Shown in pieces: positions 36,075 through 45,085 of a stretch of DNA of 64,000 nt. The notes beneath the pieces are model-generated. The model had not been told where the DNA came from. It did not search any database and was given only the letters and a program-made list of their open reading frames with translations. Position numbers and translations under genes: made by a program. Positions within the stretch are counted from its first letter, which is position 1. Every line of letters begins with the position of its first letter. Source of the DNA: Glaciecola nitratireducens FR1064 (GTDB lineage Bacteria > Pseudomonadota > Gammaproteobacteria > Enterobacterales > Alteromonadaceae); NCBI RefSeq assembly GCF_000226565.1, contig NC_016041.1, positions 124,001-188,000 of the forward strand, given 5' to 3'.

Positions 36075-37373
36075 ATGGCGAACGACGGAAACTATAAGAA
36101 AAGCAAAATTGGTAATCACATGCTCAAGCCTGAAACAATGATGATGTCTTATGGTTACGACCCTCAATTTTCTGAAGGCTCCGTCAAACCTCCTGTGTTT
36201 CTGACGTCTACTTTCGCCTTTCAAACACCGGAGGAGGGTGAAGAATCGTTCCATATCATGGCAGGCCGCAAGCCTGCACCAGAGGGTAGCGTAGGCGGTC
36301 TGATCTATAGCCGTTTTAACCACCCTAACGTCGAAATTATCGAAGACCGTTTGTCTTTGTTTGAAGGCTCAGAAAGCTCGGTAGTCTGTTCAAGCGGCAT
36401 GGGCGCAATTAGCGCAATTTTACTCGCTTATTTGCGTCCGGGTGACGTTATTGTGCAAAGCACACCGTTATATGGCGGAACAGAAACGCTTATGCGTAAA
36501 TTTTTGCCTGAATTTAATATCGAAACGGGGGAGTTTCATGACGGTTTAGATGAAGCTGGCATGCTTGACTCGCTGCGTGAAGCTGGCAAAAAGGGACGCG
36601 TTGCTATGGTTTTTGTTGAATCACCAGCCAACCCCACAAACTCGCTAGTTGATTTTGAAGCGCTACATCGCGTACTAGATCTTGTTGAAAAAGAAACAGG
36701 TCACCGTCCAATTAGCGTCTGCGATAACACGCTTATGGGTCCTGTCTTTCAACAAGTGGTGCCGCAGGGTATCGATATGGCCATGTACTCTCTAACTAAA
36801 TATGTTGGCGGTCACAGTGATCTCGTTGCTGGCGCTGTGTGCGGCAGCCGCGAAATGTTGCGTCCTGTTCGCGCCACGCGCGGCGCGCTTGGCCTTAACC
36901 TTGACCCGCATACAAGCTGGATGATTTCTCGTTCGCTTGAAACCTTGAGCATCCGTATGGAGCGTGCAGCTGACAGCGGCCGCAAAGTAGCTAAGTGGAT
37001 TTCTGATAACACCTACATATCTGCAAAAATTTTACATCCCGACTTCATTCAGAATAAAGCCTACCAAGCAGTTTATAAGCGCCAGTGTTCCGGACCTAGC
37101 TCAACCTTCTCATTCGTCCTGGACGTTTCAAAGTCAGACGCTTTTCGCTTAATCAATAACCTGTCTATTTTCAAATCTGCGGTGAGCCTCGGCGGTAGCG
37201 AGAGTCTTGTTTGCCACCCTGGAAGTACAACACATTCAGGCGTGCCGGCGGATTTACGAGATATGTTCGGCATTACTGATGGCCTGATCCGGTTGTCCAT
37301 CGGCTTGGAACATCCTGATGATTTAATCGCAGATTTGGATAATGCTTTTCGCCTTACTTTTCAAAGTGCATAG
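36075..37373 (+). CDS. Cys/Met-metabolism PLP enzyme (cystathionine gamma-synthase family)
   Basis: A 432-residue PLP-dependent enzyme of the trans-sulfuration family. The PLP lysine is in SLTKYVGGHSD near residue 244. SSGMGAISAILL near 115 is the phosphate-binding turn, and DNTLMGP near 222 is the cofactor-contacting Asp. An N-terminal extension of about 30 residues and the insert near 58-73 (AGRKPAPEGSVGG) set it apart from MetB/MetC and match a proteobacterial subgroup often annotated simply as cystathionine gamma-synthase family. It could be a methionine gamma-lyase or a C-S lyase; sequence reading does not decide. Confidence 0.88.
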   Translation: MANDGNYKKSKIGNHMLKPETMMMSYGYDPQFSEGSVKPPVFLTSTFAFQTPEEGEESFHIMAGRKPAPEGSVGGLIYSRFNHPNVEIIEDRLSLFEGSESSVVCSSGMGAISAILLAYLRPGDVIVQSTPLYGGTETLMRKFLPEFNIETGEFHDGLDEAGMLDSLREAGKKGRVAMVFVESPANPTNSLVDFEALHRVLDLVEKETGHRPISVCDNTLMGPVFQQVVPQGIDMAMYSLTKYVGGHSDLVAGAVCGSREMLRPVRATRGALGLNLDPHTSWMISRSLETLSIRMERAADSGRKVAKWISDNTYISAKILHPDFIQNKAYQAVYKRQCSGPSSTFSFVLDVSKSDAFRLINNLSIFKSAVSLGGSESLVCHPGSTTHSGVPADLRDMFGITDGLIRLSIGLEHPDDLIADLDNAFRLTFQSA

Positions 37374-37595
37374 TTGACATATGACTTACTTGCGGCCGCA
37401 GGCCTACTGTAATATGGATGCTGATTTAGCAACAATGCCTTTGAATTTATAGCAGCTGTAAATCAAAGCATTACAATCGACTGCACTCACCGTACTAAAA
37501 GTCCACTTCAACCCATGTAGCTTGTGAATATTTTGTTAAGTTTAGTAACATGCACGATAGAGCTGAAGATAATATAACTATCGGAAACGTTGAAC

Positions 37596-39347
37596 ATGCA
37601 AAATACGAACATTGTTAATCAAATAGCAAAAAAGCACATGAAAAAGGCAGCTGTTTTGGCTGCTTTTTGCTTTTTCCCATTTGCACAAAGCCAAGCCGGT
37701 TGGGAAGTTTCGTGGATTGATCGTTTCGACGGTGAAAGCATGAATTGGAACAATTGGACTGCGCAAATTCAAGCCAATTATAACAATGAAATCCAGTGTT
37801 ATACCGATAATGAAACAGGCGAAAATCGTAACTTTGAAGTGTCCGATGGTACATTGAAAATCACCGCTCGCAGACAAAATATTAACTGTCCCGGTCAAAA
37901 CGATAGAAGCCGTAATTGGACCTCAGGTCGAATTAATAGTAAGGATAAAGCGGAGTTTTTATATGGGCGACTCGAAGCTCGCATCCGATTTTCTGAGCTA
38001 AAAGGAGGTACTTGGCCTGCATTCTGGATGCTTGAAAACCGAATAGCTGAAGACCCGTTTAAGGGCGACAACGATAATGTGAACTGGCCAAATCCTGGAG
38101 CGGGGGAAATTGATGTTTGGGAATGGTATGCCAACTCGGGCGACCGCTACATTACCAATTTTTTCAACACAGGTAACTGTGGTCGTGAAGTCAGAGTTCC
38201 ATATAGTGGCGGCGCCAGCGATGTCTTGGGTTTCCATACATACGGCATTGAATGGACCGCAGACGAGATTAAATTTTTCATGGATGACAACTTCGTTGCT
38301 CAGCAGAATTTGTCAAACTGCTCTCAATATGAAGAACCTATGTTTGCGTTATTAAACGTCGCGATTGGAGGGTCTTTGGGCGGAACAGTCGATCCACAGT
38401 TGGATACTGCCACCATGGAAGTTGACTATGTTGCGCACTGTGTTGCAACGGATGCCAACGAATGGCAACAATGCAATGAAAGTACACCAGAGGCACTAGA
38501 CGACGACAACGACGGTGTTAGTAATAACAGAGACCAATGCCCAAATACGCCGCCCAATGCACAAGTGGATGCAAGCGGCTGTCAGTTCGTTACTGAGCCA
38601 CAAGAGGCATCACCACTGCCAATCAACGCGCAAAATGAAGTTATTTCCTTATTCAGCGACAGCTACCAAAATATCGATGGCGTTGATTTCAATCCAAACT
38701 GGGGCCAAGCAACGACAGTGACTCAAGAGCAAATTCGAGATAACAATGTATTGAAATATACGGCATTGAATTATCAAGGTACTGATTTTGATAACAACAA
38801 ACAGGATGTTTCCTTGTTCGATAATTTCTACCTCGATTATTGGACCCAAGATTCTACTTCTCTGAAAGTCTTTGTTATTAGCCCTGGTCCGCGTGAAACA
38901 TTTTTTGAAGTTGATGTTGAGCAGCAGTTTTGGCAAACGCTGGTTATACCCCTGAGCACCTATTCGAGTGTCGTTGATTTAACGAATGTATTTCAATTAA
39001 AAATCGAAGGTAATGGCACAGTTTTTTTTGATAATATATTTTTTGGAAATACCACAGAAGCTGCAGTCGATAGCGATGGAGACGGTGTTCTTGACGCTGA
39101 TGATCAGTGCCCTGAAACAGCTGCAGGAGCAGAGGTCGATAGCACAGGCTGTGTTGTGGATACAACCGAACCAGAGCCGGCACCCGCACCTCCTGCACCA
39201 GCGCCGGAACCTCAAGAACCTGTGGTAGAACCGCCGACAGAATCTGAGTCAAGCGGCGGGTCGATGCATATTTTATTTTTAATAGGTGTATTGTGTATTG
39301 CTGCAGGAAGGCGTTCAATGGGACGCATTAAGTTGTCATTAAAATAA
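37596..39347 (+). CDS. Secreted GH16 beta-glucanase (laminarinase type) with TSP3 repeats
   Basis: A 583-residue extracellular enzyme. A signal peptide (about 14-34, ending SQAG) leads to a GH16 domain (about 36-285) with the signature GEIDVWEW, giving nucleophile Glu 171 and acid/base Glu 176. A thrombospondin type-3 calcium repeat follows (DDDNDGVSNNRDQCP, near 302), then a carbohydrate-binding-like beta domain (about 340-485), a second repeat (DSDGDGVLDADDQCP, near 492), a Pro/Glu linker and a tail SSGGSMHILFLIGVLCIAAGRR resembling GlyGly-CTERM. The ATG at 37596 is chosen over TTG at 37590; ATG 37638 is also possible. The sugar porter gene follows by 19 nt. Confidence 0.9.
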   Translation: MQNTNIVNQIAKKHMKKAAVLAAFCFFPFAQSQAGWEVSWIDRFDGESMNWNNWTAQIQANYNNEIQCYTDNETGENRNFEVSDGTLKITARRQNINCPGQNDRSRNWTSGRINSKDKAEFLYGRLEARIRFSELKGGTWPAFWMLENRIAEDPFKGDNDNVNWPNPGAGEIDVWEWYANSGDRYITNFFNTGNCGREVRVPYSGGASDVLGFHTYGIEWTADEIKFFMDDNFVAQQNLSNCSQYEEPMFALLNVAIGGSLGGTVDPQLDTATMEVDYVAHCVATDANEWQQCNESTPEALDDDNDGVSNNRDQCPNTPPNAQVDASGCQFVTEPQEASPLPINAQNEVISLFSDSYQNIDGVDFNPNWGQATTVTQEQIRDNNVLKYTALNYQGTDFDNNKQDVSLFDNFYLDYWTQDSTSLKVFVISPGPRETFFEVDVEQQFWQTLVIPLSTYSSVVDLTNVFQLKIEGNGTVFFDNIFFGNTTEAAVDSDGDGVLDADDQCPETAAGAEVDSTGCVVDTTEPEPAPAPPAPAPEPQEPVVEPPTESESSGGSMHILFLIGVLCIAAGRRSMGRIKLSLK

Positions 39348-39366
39348 GAGCTAAGAGAGCCAGTTC

Positions 39367-40962
39367 ATGTCAAAAAGTGTTTATTTCGCCATTGTCGTTG
39401 CCTTAGGTGGTTTCGTTTTTGGTTTTGATGCCTCGGTTATTTCGGGTGTCGTTGGTTTTGTAACGAATGAATTTAAATTGAGCGATTGGCAGCAAGGCTT
39501 TGTGGTCAGCTCTCCAACATTAGGAGCACTATTCGGCACTTTGTTCGCGGGCTTCTTTGCCGATATGTTTGGCCGCAAAAAAGTGATTATTGTTATCGCG
39601 TTCCTATATCTAGTGTCCGCTATTTTTTCTGCACTGTCGGTTAGCTATACCATGTTAGTTACGGCACGAATTATTGGTGGAATTGCCTTTGCCTCTTTGG
39701 TTGTGGCCCCAATCTATATTGCTGAAATCGCACCTTCAAAAATACGCGGGAAGATGATTTCGATTAACCAGCTCAACATTGTTATTGGCTTATCGTTCGC
39801 TTATTTTGCAAACTATTATTTATTACAACTATCGGGTAGCCCTGCAGCTTGGGTTAGCGCCTTAGGCATTGAAGACAACGTATGGCGCTGGATGCTTGGT
39901 TTAGAAGTTGTGCCTGCGTTTATTTTCTTTGCATTGTTATTTACCATTCCTGAAAGTCCAAGATGGCTTGCGCTAAATAATCGCGAAGCCCAAGCTAAAA
40001 ATGTTTTATTGCTATTAAATGGCAACAATCCAGGCGACTCGTCCATGTCGAGCGAACAAGCAGACAGTTTTATTGCTGAAATCAAAGCAGATCGTAAACA
40101 GGCCTCACGAGGCGCAACTGATTCCGTACTCAACTTACTTAAAAGCTTATTTTCTAAAAAAATGCGTTTCGTTTTGTTAGTAGGTTTAGTCGTAGCTGTG
40201 TGCCAACAAGCCACAGGTGTAAACGCTATTTACTTCTATGCGCCAAGTATTTTTGAGCAAAGTGGCGTTGGACAAAACGCAGCATTTTCACAAGCTATTT
40301 GGGTTGGCGTGATCAACGTTGTATTTACCATTGTGGCGATGCTGTTAATCGATAAATTAGGCCGAAAGCCGTTGATGTTAATTGGTCTTGCGGGTGTGTT
40401 TATTAGCATGTCTATCGCGTCTTATGGCTTCCACAACGCAAGTTATCAGCTTACTGAAACCTCTATTCAGTCAATTGAAAGCCAAGAGCACAGAAGTAAG
40501 TTGATGCCCATTTTAGGTCAAACGTTCTCGAATGACGTTAGCTTTAAGAACGCAACTATAGAATTGCTTGGTGAAGATGATGCGCGTGAACATCAATCGA
40601 GCTTGATTGAGGCAGCGGTAACTATGAATTCGCTGATTGTGCTCATTGGAATACTGGGCTTTGTTGCCTCATTTGCGGTATCCCTCGGACCGGTTATGTG
40701 GGTGTTGCTGGCTGAAATACTGCCTAACCGCCTGCGCGGCATTGGTATCGCGTGTATTGGCGCGGTGAATAGCGCTGTGAGTTTCAGCGTGCAGTTGCTA
40801 TTCCCTTGGGAGCTAGCTAATTTTGGCACGGCGATCACTTTCTTGATCTATGGCCTTCTGGCAATTATTGGTTTTGTATTGATTTACAAAATGCTTCCAG
40901 AAACAAAAGGGCGATCTTTGGAAGAAATTGAAGATGTATTTGGTGTGCGAGAATCACAGTAG
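39367..40962 (+). CDS. MFS sugar porter
   Basis: A 531-residue, 12-helix transporter of the sugar porter family. Diagnostic motifs are GFVFGFDASVISG in helix 1, DMFGRKK between helices 2 and 3, PESPRWLA before the central loop, QQATGVNAIYFYAP in helix 7 and PETKGRSLEEIE at the end. An enlarged extracytoplasmic loop (about 360-415) between helices 9 and 10 is longer than in XylE or GalP. It lies 19 nt after the GH16 gene, so it probably imports glucose or short beta-glucans released by that enzyme. Confidence 0.93.
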   Translation: MSKSVYFAIVVALGGFVFGFDASVISGVVGFVTNEFKLSDWQQGFVVSSPTLGALFGTLFAGFFADMFGRKKVIIVIAFLYLVSAIFSALSVSYTMLVTARIIGGIAFASLVVAPIYIAEIAPSKIRGKMISINQLNIVIGLSFAYFANYYLLQLSGSPAAWVSALGIEDNVWRWMLGLEVVPAFIFFALLFTIPESPRWLALNNREAQAKNVLLLLNGNNPGDSSMSSEQADSFIAEIKADRKQASRGATDSVLNLLKSLFSKKMRFVLLVGLVVAVCQQATGVNAIYFYAPSIFEQSGVGQNAAFSQAIWVGVINVVFTIVAMLLIDKLGRKPLMLIGLAGVFISMSIASYGFHNASYQLTETSIQSIESQEHRSKLMPILGQTFSNDVSFKNATIELLGEDDAREHQSSLIEAAVTMNSLIVLIGILGFVASFAVSLGPVMWVLLAEILPNRLRGIGIACIGAVNSAVSFSVQLLFPWELANFGTAITFLIYGLLAIIGFVLIYKMLPETKGRSLEEIEDVFGVRESQ

Positions 40963-41092
40963 TCTTTTGTTGCGAGTTGAGAGAGCTTTAATTTAACATA
41001 GATTTAGTTGTTCTAAACTTCGACTATTAAAGCTATCAATACCTGATAAACTAGCGCAGTCATTACTGACATCAATATTTTTTGAGGATTAC
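40963..41092. other. Intergenic nested inverted repeats
   Basis: AGCTTTAAT (40984-40992) and ATTAAAGCT (41026-41034) are perfect 9-bp arms that enclose a smaller TTTAG/CTAAA stem. They lie between the sugar porter and GNAT-nitrilase genes. They could form the 3' end of the first transcript or an operator for the second gene. Confidence 0.35.
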
Positions 41093-42652
41093 ATGCCAAT
41101 CAAAGATTCTGTAAATTCGAACGAAGAAGGTGAGCACTTATTAGAGCTTAGACACCTCACGTTGGACGATTACGACGATATAAGAGAGTTGCAGGAGGCT
41201 ATATATCAGCGAGTAGGCGGTGCGCTTCCTTTTAAGCAATTCAAAGCTCAAATTTCGACCTTTCCAGACGGCCAAATTTGTATTGAAGACAAAGGCAAAG
41301 TCATTGCCGTCGCGCTGTCGGTCATTGTTGATTACGAACAGTTTGGTGACAAGCATACATACGAAGAAATCACCGGCGATGCTTACATAACTACGCACGA
41401 TCCAAACGGTGACGTGCTGTATGGCGTTGATGTTTTTGTATCACCTGAATATAGAGGCTTGCGTTTAGGCCGACGTTTATATGAAGCTCGCAAAGAATTA
41501 GTGCGCAACTTGAATTTACGTTCAATTATGGCCGGTGGTCGTATTCCGAACTACATCCAATATGCAAAAGAGTTCACGCCCTATGAATATATCGAACAAG
41601 TAAAATCGAAAGACATTTTCGATCCTATTTTGACCTTTCAATTGTCTAACGGCTTTGATGTAAAACAGGTCATGAAGGCTTATTTGCCAGAAGACAAAGA
41701 CTCACTAGGCTACGCAACTTTATTGCAGTGGCACAACATGTACTTTGATGCCGAAAAGCCAAACTTGATAGGCGGCAAACGTTCATCAGCTAGAGTTGGA
41801 TGTGTGCAATGGCAAATGCGTTATTTTGAGGATGTCGAAGGACTGCTGCAGCAAGTGGAGTATTTTGTCGATGCATTATCTGACTACAAATGTGATGTTG
41901 CCTTATTTCCTGAGTTCTTCAATGCGCCCTTAATGGGCTTGAGCGATGGTGAAAGTTCAATCGATGCTATTTGGCATTTGGCTGAATATACAGAAGAAAT
42001 TCTAACCGCCATTTCTCGATTGTCGGTATCTTATAATATCAACATTATCGCAGGTTCAATGCCGGTTATTGAAGGTGATGAGCTGTTCAACGTGGCGTAT
42101 TTGTGTCACCGCGACGGTAAAATTGAAAGCCAGTACAAACTTCAGTTAACGCCGCATGAGAAGAAAGAATGGATCATGAAAGGTGGTAACAAACTGCAGT
42201 CATTTGATACTGATTTCGGTAAAATCGGTATCCTGATTTGCTACGACGTTGAATTTCCTGAATTGGCTCGCTTGCTGTCAGAACAAGATATTCAGGTATT
42301 GTTCGTGCCGTTCTGGACTGACACTAAAAACGGCTATTTACGAGTGCGTCGCTGTGCTCAGGCAAGAGCGATTGAAAATGAATGTTATGTGGCGATTGCT
42401 GGTAGCGTCGGTAACTTACCACAAGTGGACAACGTTGATATTCAGTATGCTCAAACAGCGGTATTTTCACCATCTGATTTTGCGTTCCCACATGATGCTA
42501 TCGTTTCTGAAACTACGCCAAACACTGAAATGACGCTTATTGTTGACCTTGATTTCGATAAGCTAACCAAGCTTCAGAATGAAGGTTCAGTACGTAACTA
42601 CCTCGATAAACGTCGGGATTTGTTTAGAGTAGAGTGGTTAGGCGATAAGTAA
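41093..42652 (+). CDS. GNAT acetyltransferase-nitrilase fusion protein
   Basis: A 519-residue two-domain protein. Residues about 15-215 form a GNAT fold, with the acetyl-CoA loop in SPEYRGLRLGRRLYEAR near 123. Residues about 235-515 form a carbon-nitrogen hydrolase with the catalytic triad Glu in LFPEFFNAP, Lys in YKLQLTPHEK and Cys in ILICYDVEFPE. The fusion is a known family present across bacteria; its substrate is not established. A combined amide cleavage and acyl transfer on one metabolite is plausible. It has its own strong terminator downstream. Confidence 0.93.
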   Translation: MPIKDSVNSNEEGEHLLELRHLTLDDYDDIRELQEAIYQRVGGALPFKQFKAQISTFPDGQICIEDKGKVIAVALSVIVDYEQFGDKHTYEEITGDAYITTHDPNGDVLYGVDVFVSPEYRGLRLGRRLYEARKELVRNLNLRSIMAGGRIPNYIQYAKEFTPYEYIEQVKSKDIFDPILTFQLSNGFDVKQVMKAYLPEDKDSLGYATLLQWHNMYFDAEKPNLIGGKRSSARVGCVQWQMRYFEDVEGLLQQVEYFVDALSDYKCDVALFPEFFNAPLMGLSDGESSIDAIWHLAEYTEEILTAISRLSVSYNINIIAGSMPVIEGDELFNVAYLCHRDGKIESQYKLQLTPHEKKEWIMKGGNKLQSFDTDFGKIGILICYDVEFPELARLLSEQDIQVLFVPFWTDTKNGYLRVRRCAQARAIENECYVAIAGSVGNLPQVDNVDIQYAQTAVFSPSDFAFPHDAIVSETTPNTEMTLIVDLDFDKLTKLQNEGSVRNYLDKRRDLFRVEWLGDK

Positions 42653-42691
42653 ACTGCGAGCCACTGAACATGGCGCACAGTTTGAAAACAG

Positions 42692-42732
42692 ATTCATACT
42701 CAGTACCTGAAAATGCTGAGTATGAATTTTTT
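42692..42732 (+). terminator. Rho-independent terminator
   Basis: ATTCATACTCAG and CTGAGTATGAAT form a perfect 12-bp stem around a 12-nt loop, followed directly by five T residues. It lies 40 nt after the GNAT-nitrilase stop codon. Confidence 0.9.
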
Positions 42733-42832
42733 AATATGCCACAATACGTTTTTAAATAAATGAAAGCTCTTTACTTGTCGTTTACTCGTGTTCTTTTACT
42801 GTCCCTCAACAAACCAAACGGTGATCTCAATT

Positions 42833-43444
42833 ATGCAGCCTAGTAAAGAAGTGAAGCGTGAAATCATAGTTTATACCGATTATGTCTGTCCCTTTTGCCT
42901 ACTAGCAGAAAAGCTACTGCGCGAAGCTGTGGCGGGGAAACCGGTAAAAATCACGTGGCGTCCATTTGAATTAAGACCATTCCCGGTTCCTACTCTAAGA
43001 GTGGAAGACGAGTATTTACCCGCTATTTGGCAACGTGCTGTCTACCCCATGGCTGAAAAGCTAGGTATTGATATAAAATTACCCACTATTTCTCCGCAAC
43101 CAAGAACTGATAAAGCGTTCGAGGCTTTTGCGTTTGCCGAGCAAGAAGGCTTAGGTGATGAGTTTTCTATGGCGACATTGTCCGCATTTTTCCAAAAAAA
43201 TCAGGATATAGGTGATATCGATGTGTTGTTAACTATTGCCGATGATATCGGCCTAGAGCGACAAGCATTAAAGCGAGCGCTCGATACTAATGAATTTTCC
43301 CAAGCGCACCAACAAGCGCTGCGTCGGGCAAATCTAGAGGATAAAGTTTCGGTGGTTCCGACCATCATTATTGGTGATGCAAGATATGACGGCGTCGCGA
43401 GTAAAGAATGGATTGAAGCGGCACTTGATGATTTATTGGTATAG
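42833..43444 (+). CDS. DsbA-family thioredoxin-fold oxidoreductase (FrnE-like)
   Basis: A 203-residue cytoplasmic protein of the FrnE/2-hydroxychromene isomerase-like branch of DsbA. The active site is DYVCPFCLLAEKLL near residue 20 (CPFC), and the helical insert and cis-Pro loop VSVVPTIII near 178 are present. No signal peptide. The ATG at 42833 is preferred to an upstream GTG at 42788, which lacks a ribosome-binding site. Its last 12 nt overlap the 3' end of the convergent nagA gene. A second, divergent FrnE-type protein is encoded at 49.1 kb. Confidence 0.88.
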   Translation: MQPSKEVKREIIVYTDYVCPFCLLAEKLLREAVAGKPVKITWRPFELRPFPVPTLRVEDEYLPAIWQRAVYPMAEKLGIDIKLPTISPQPRTDKAFEAFAFAEQEGLGDEFSMATLSAFFQKNQDIGDIDVLLTIADDIGLERQALKRALDTNEFSQAHQQALRRANLEDKVSVVPTIIIGDARYDGVASKEWIEAALDDLLV

Positions 43445-44641
43445 CGTGCTCTCGCTATTATTTTCGTCCACCTTTACACCGCAAGCCCAAGTCCCTTCTA
43501 CATGCAAATCATCGCTAAGCAACACAAAGTCAGCTTTACTGCCAACCTGAAGGCTTCCTCTATCCACAATACCCAACAAATTCGCCGGAACTCGGCTTGC
43601 CATATTAAGCACATTTGCTAGTAGAGTATTTGCATCATGATTTCTAGCTTGTTGTCTGAGTAGCGAATACATATTTCGAACGGCACTGCTCATGTCTAAG
43701 CACGAACCAGCAAGGCTGCCATTGTCTAGGGTTAATTTGCCATCCTTTCTCGTAATTGTTGAATCGAGCCATGGCAAGGTTTGTAAATCTGAGCCCACGT
43801 GGGCCATAGCATCTGTAACCAACATCAAGCGTTCAGCACCAATGCATTGATAGGCAAGAGCACAGTTTTGCGGATGAACGTGATGCAGGTCGACAATTAA
43901 GCCCGACGTTAAGCGTTGATCACTTAAGGCAATATTGATGAGCCCTGGTTCTCTTGCGGTTAAACCTGACATTGCGTTGAATAAATGTGTAGTGCAAGTT
44001 GCGCCTGCATCAATAGCTGCAAGCGCTTGTTCAACGGTTGCCGCACTGTGACCTAGGGACACAACTACGCCTTGATTAACCAGATCGGTGATAATATCCG
44101 GCGATACATTTTCGGGTGCGAGAGTTACCATTACCTTGCCGGTGTCCTGGCGTGTAAAAGTCGCTAAATCAGCATCACTGATTGATCTGACATGACTACT
44201 TGGATGAATTCCCCTCTTTTCATTACTTAAATGTGGTCCTTCATAATGAATACCTAAAATGCCTGACGTGCCGGTGGGGAGAGCCTCAGCAATAAGAGCC
44301 TCAGCAACCGCGTTTGCTGCTGCTTTCATCACCTCACTGCTATCAGTAATGATAGTCGGAAGCATAGCCGTGGTACCGTATCTTGAATGCCCTCGCATCA
44401 TAGTCAATAAGGTTGCCAGTGACGGTGCATAATTGAATAAAACGCCTCCACCACCGTTAACTTGTGTATCTATAAAGCCAGCACACACAAGCCCATTAAG
44501 GATCACATCAGCAGCAGTGTTTTCACTGGCTTGCGTTATCCTGCCAATGACATCACCATTTACTTCTAAATACACATTATCGTGAAATCGCTTACCGTCG
44601 AATAATCGCTTTGCGAAATAAGTTGTCATTGAAATACTCAT
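43433..44641 (-). CDS. nagA: N-acetylglucosamine-6-phosphate deacetylase
   Basis: A 402-residue amidohydrolase that converts GlcNAc-6-P to GlcN-6-P and acetate. Family landmarks are GFIDTQVNGGGGVLFN near residue 56, the metal Glu of IHYEGPHLSNEKRGIH near 128, SLGHSAATVEQA near 196, TTHLFNAMSGL near 218 and the catalytic Asp of LVTDAMAHVG near 275. No NagB, NagE or NagC-type gene lies nearby. It follows a small transcription unit that ends in a strong terminator, so nagA should have its own promoter between 44642 and 44742, unless readthrough is regulated. Confidence 0.93.
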   Translation of the reverse strand: MSISMTTYFAKRLFDGKRFHDNVYLEVNGDVIGRITQASENTAADVILNGLVCAGFIDTQVNGGGGVLFNYAPSLATLLTMMRGHSRYGTTAMLPTIITDSSEVMKAAANAVAEALIAEALPTGTSGILGIHYEGPHLSNEKRGIHPSSHVRSISDADLATFTRQDTGKVMVTLAPENVSPDIITDLVNQGVVVSLGHSAATVEQALAAIDAGATCTTHLFNAMSGLTAREPGLINIALSDQRLTSGLIVDLHHVHPQNCALAYQCIGAERLMLVTDAMAHVGSDLQTLPWLDSTITRKDGKLTLDNGSLAGSCLDMSSAVRNMYSLLRQQARNHDANTLLANVLNMASRVPANLLGIVDRGSLQVGSKADFVLLSDDLHVEGTWACGVKVDENNSESTLYQ

Positions 44642-44742
44642 ATAGGCCTGATTGGTTTATGTTAACACTAGGCGAGGTTGCTGTCCGTGACAAAGGTGCT
44701 ATTGTCAAGCATTTATAGATGCTTCGACTACGTTCTACAAGC

Positions 44743-44770
44743 AAAAAAAAGCCGCATATACTGCGGCTTT
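44743..44770 (-). terminator. Rho-independent terminator (minus strand)
   Basis: On the minus strand AAAGCCGCA and TGCGGCTTT form a 9-bp stem with a 5-nt loop, followed by a run of eight T. It ends the short transcript that carries the 18-codon reading frame and separates it from nagA. Confidence 0.9.
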
Positions 44771-44820
44771 CCGTGCTTCGGCTAGCAAATCAGCCAGCCA
44801 GAGTGGTAACGAAAGTAGGG

Positions 44821-44877
44821 TTAGTAAACTCGTCCCTCACTCATAGCTGATTTACGTATTTTCAAAACACTCGACAT
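44821..44877 (-). CDS. 18-residue peptide gene with a perfect extended Shine-Dalgarno
   Basis: The frame reads MSSVLKIRKSAMSEGRVY then TAA. It is preceded by TAAGGAGGTGATC, a 13-nt perfect complement to the 3' end of 16S rRNA, with 7 nt between GGAGG and ATG. A plausible promoter lies about 40-65 nt upstream and a strong terminator about 50 nt downstream, making a compact unit of about 170 nt. The peptide is basic and hydrophilic (two Lys, two Arg) with no membrane segment. I recognise no family. It could be a small protein, a leader peptide controlling nagA, or a peptide precursor. The signals are seen directly; the role is open. Confidence 0.6.
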   Translation of the reverse strand: MSSVLKIRKSAMSEGRVY

Positions 44878-44879
44878 AT

Positions 44880-44892
44880 GATCACCTCCTTA
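44880..44892 (-). promoter_or_regulatory. Perfect 13-nt Shine-Dalgarno sequence
   Basis: Read on the minus strand, TAAGGAGGTGATC pairs without mismatch with the 16S rRNA tail GATCACCTCCTTA. This far exceeds the usual 4-6 nt and decides the start of the 18-codon frame. Confidence 0.85.
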
Positions 44893-44915
44893 GAATATCT
44901 GCTGATAACACTGTA

Positions 44916-44943
44916 AATTTAGCACACACTAAGCACTTGTAAA
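44916..44943 (-). promoter_or_regulatory. Sigma-70-type promoter candidate for the small gene
   Basis: On the minus strand TTTACA (44943-44938) and TAAATT (44921-44916) are separated by 16 nt. A start site near 44908 would give a leader of about 30 nt. Confidence 0.4.
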
Positions 44944-45085
44944 GCGTGTTTGGCCCTGAGTAATAATTATTATATATTGGAAGTGTAAACATTTTGATAT
45001 GGATGATACTTACTACTCGCTTTCAATATAATTTAAGTACTTCAACTTGATTTTCTGCAGTGCTATCTGCTGGTGGCTGAGAGTT

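Noticed and set aside
44875-44893. Plus-strand GATCACCTCCTTA taken as a fragment of a 16S rRNA 3' end
   Set aside because: The bases to its left do not match 16S rRNA; on the minus strand it is a Shine-Dalgarno placed correctly before an ATG.
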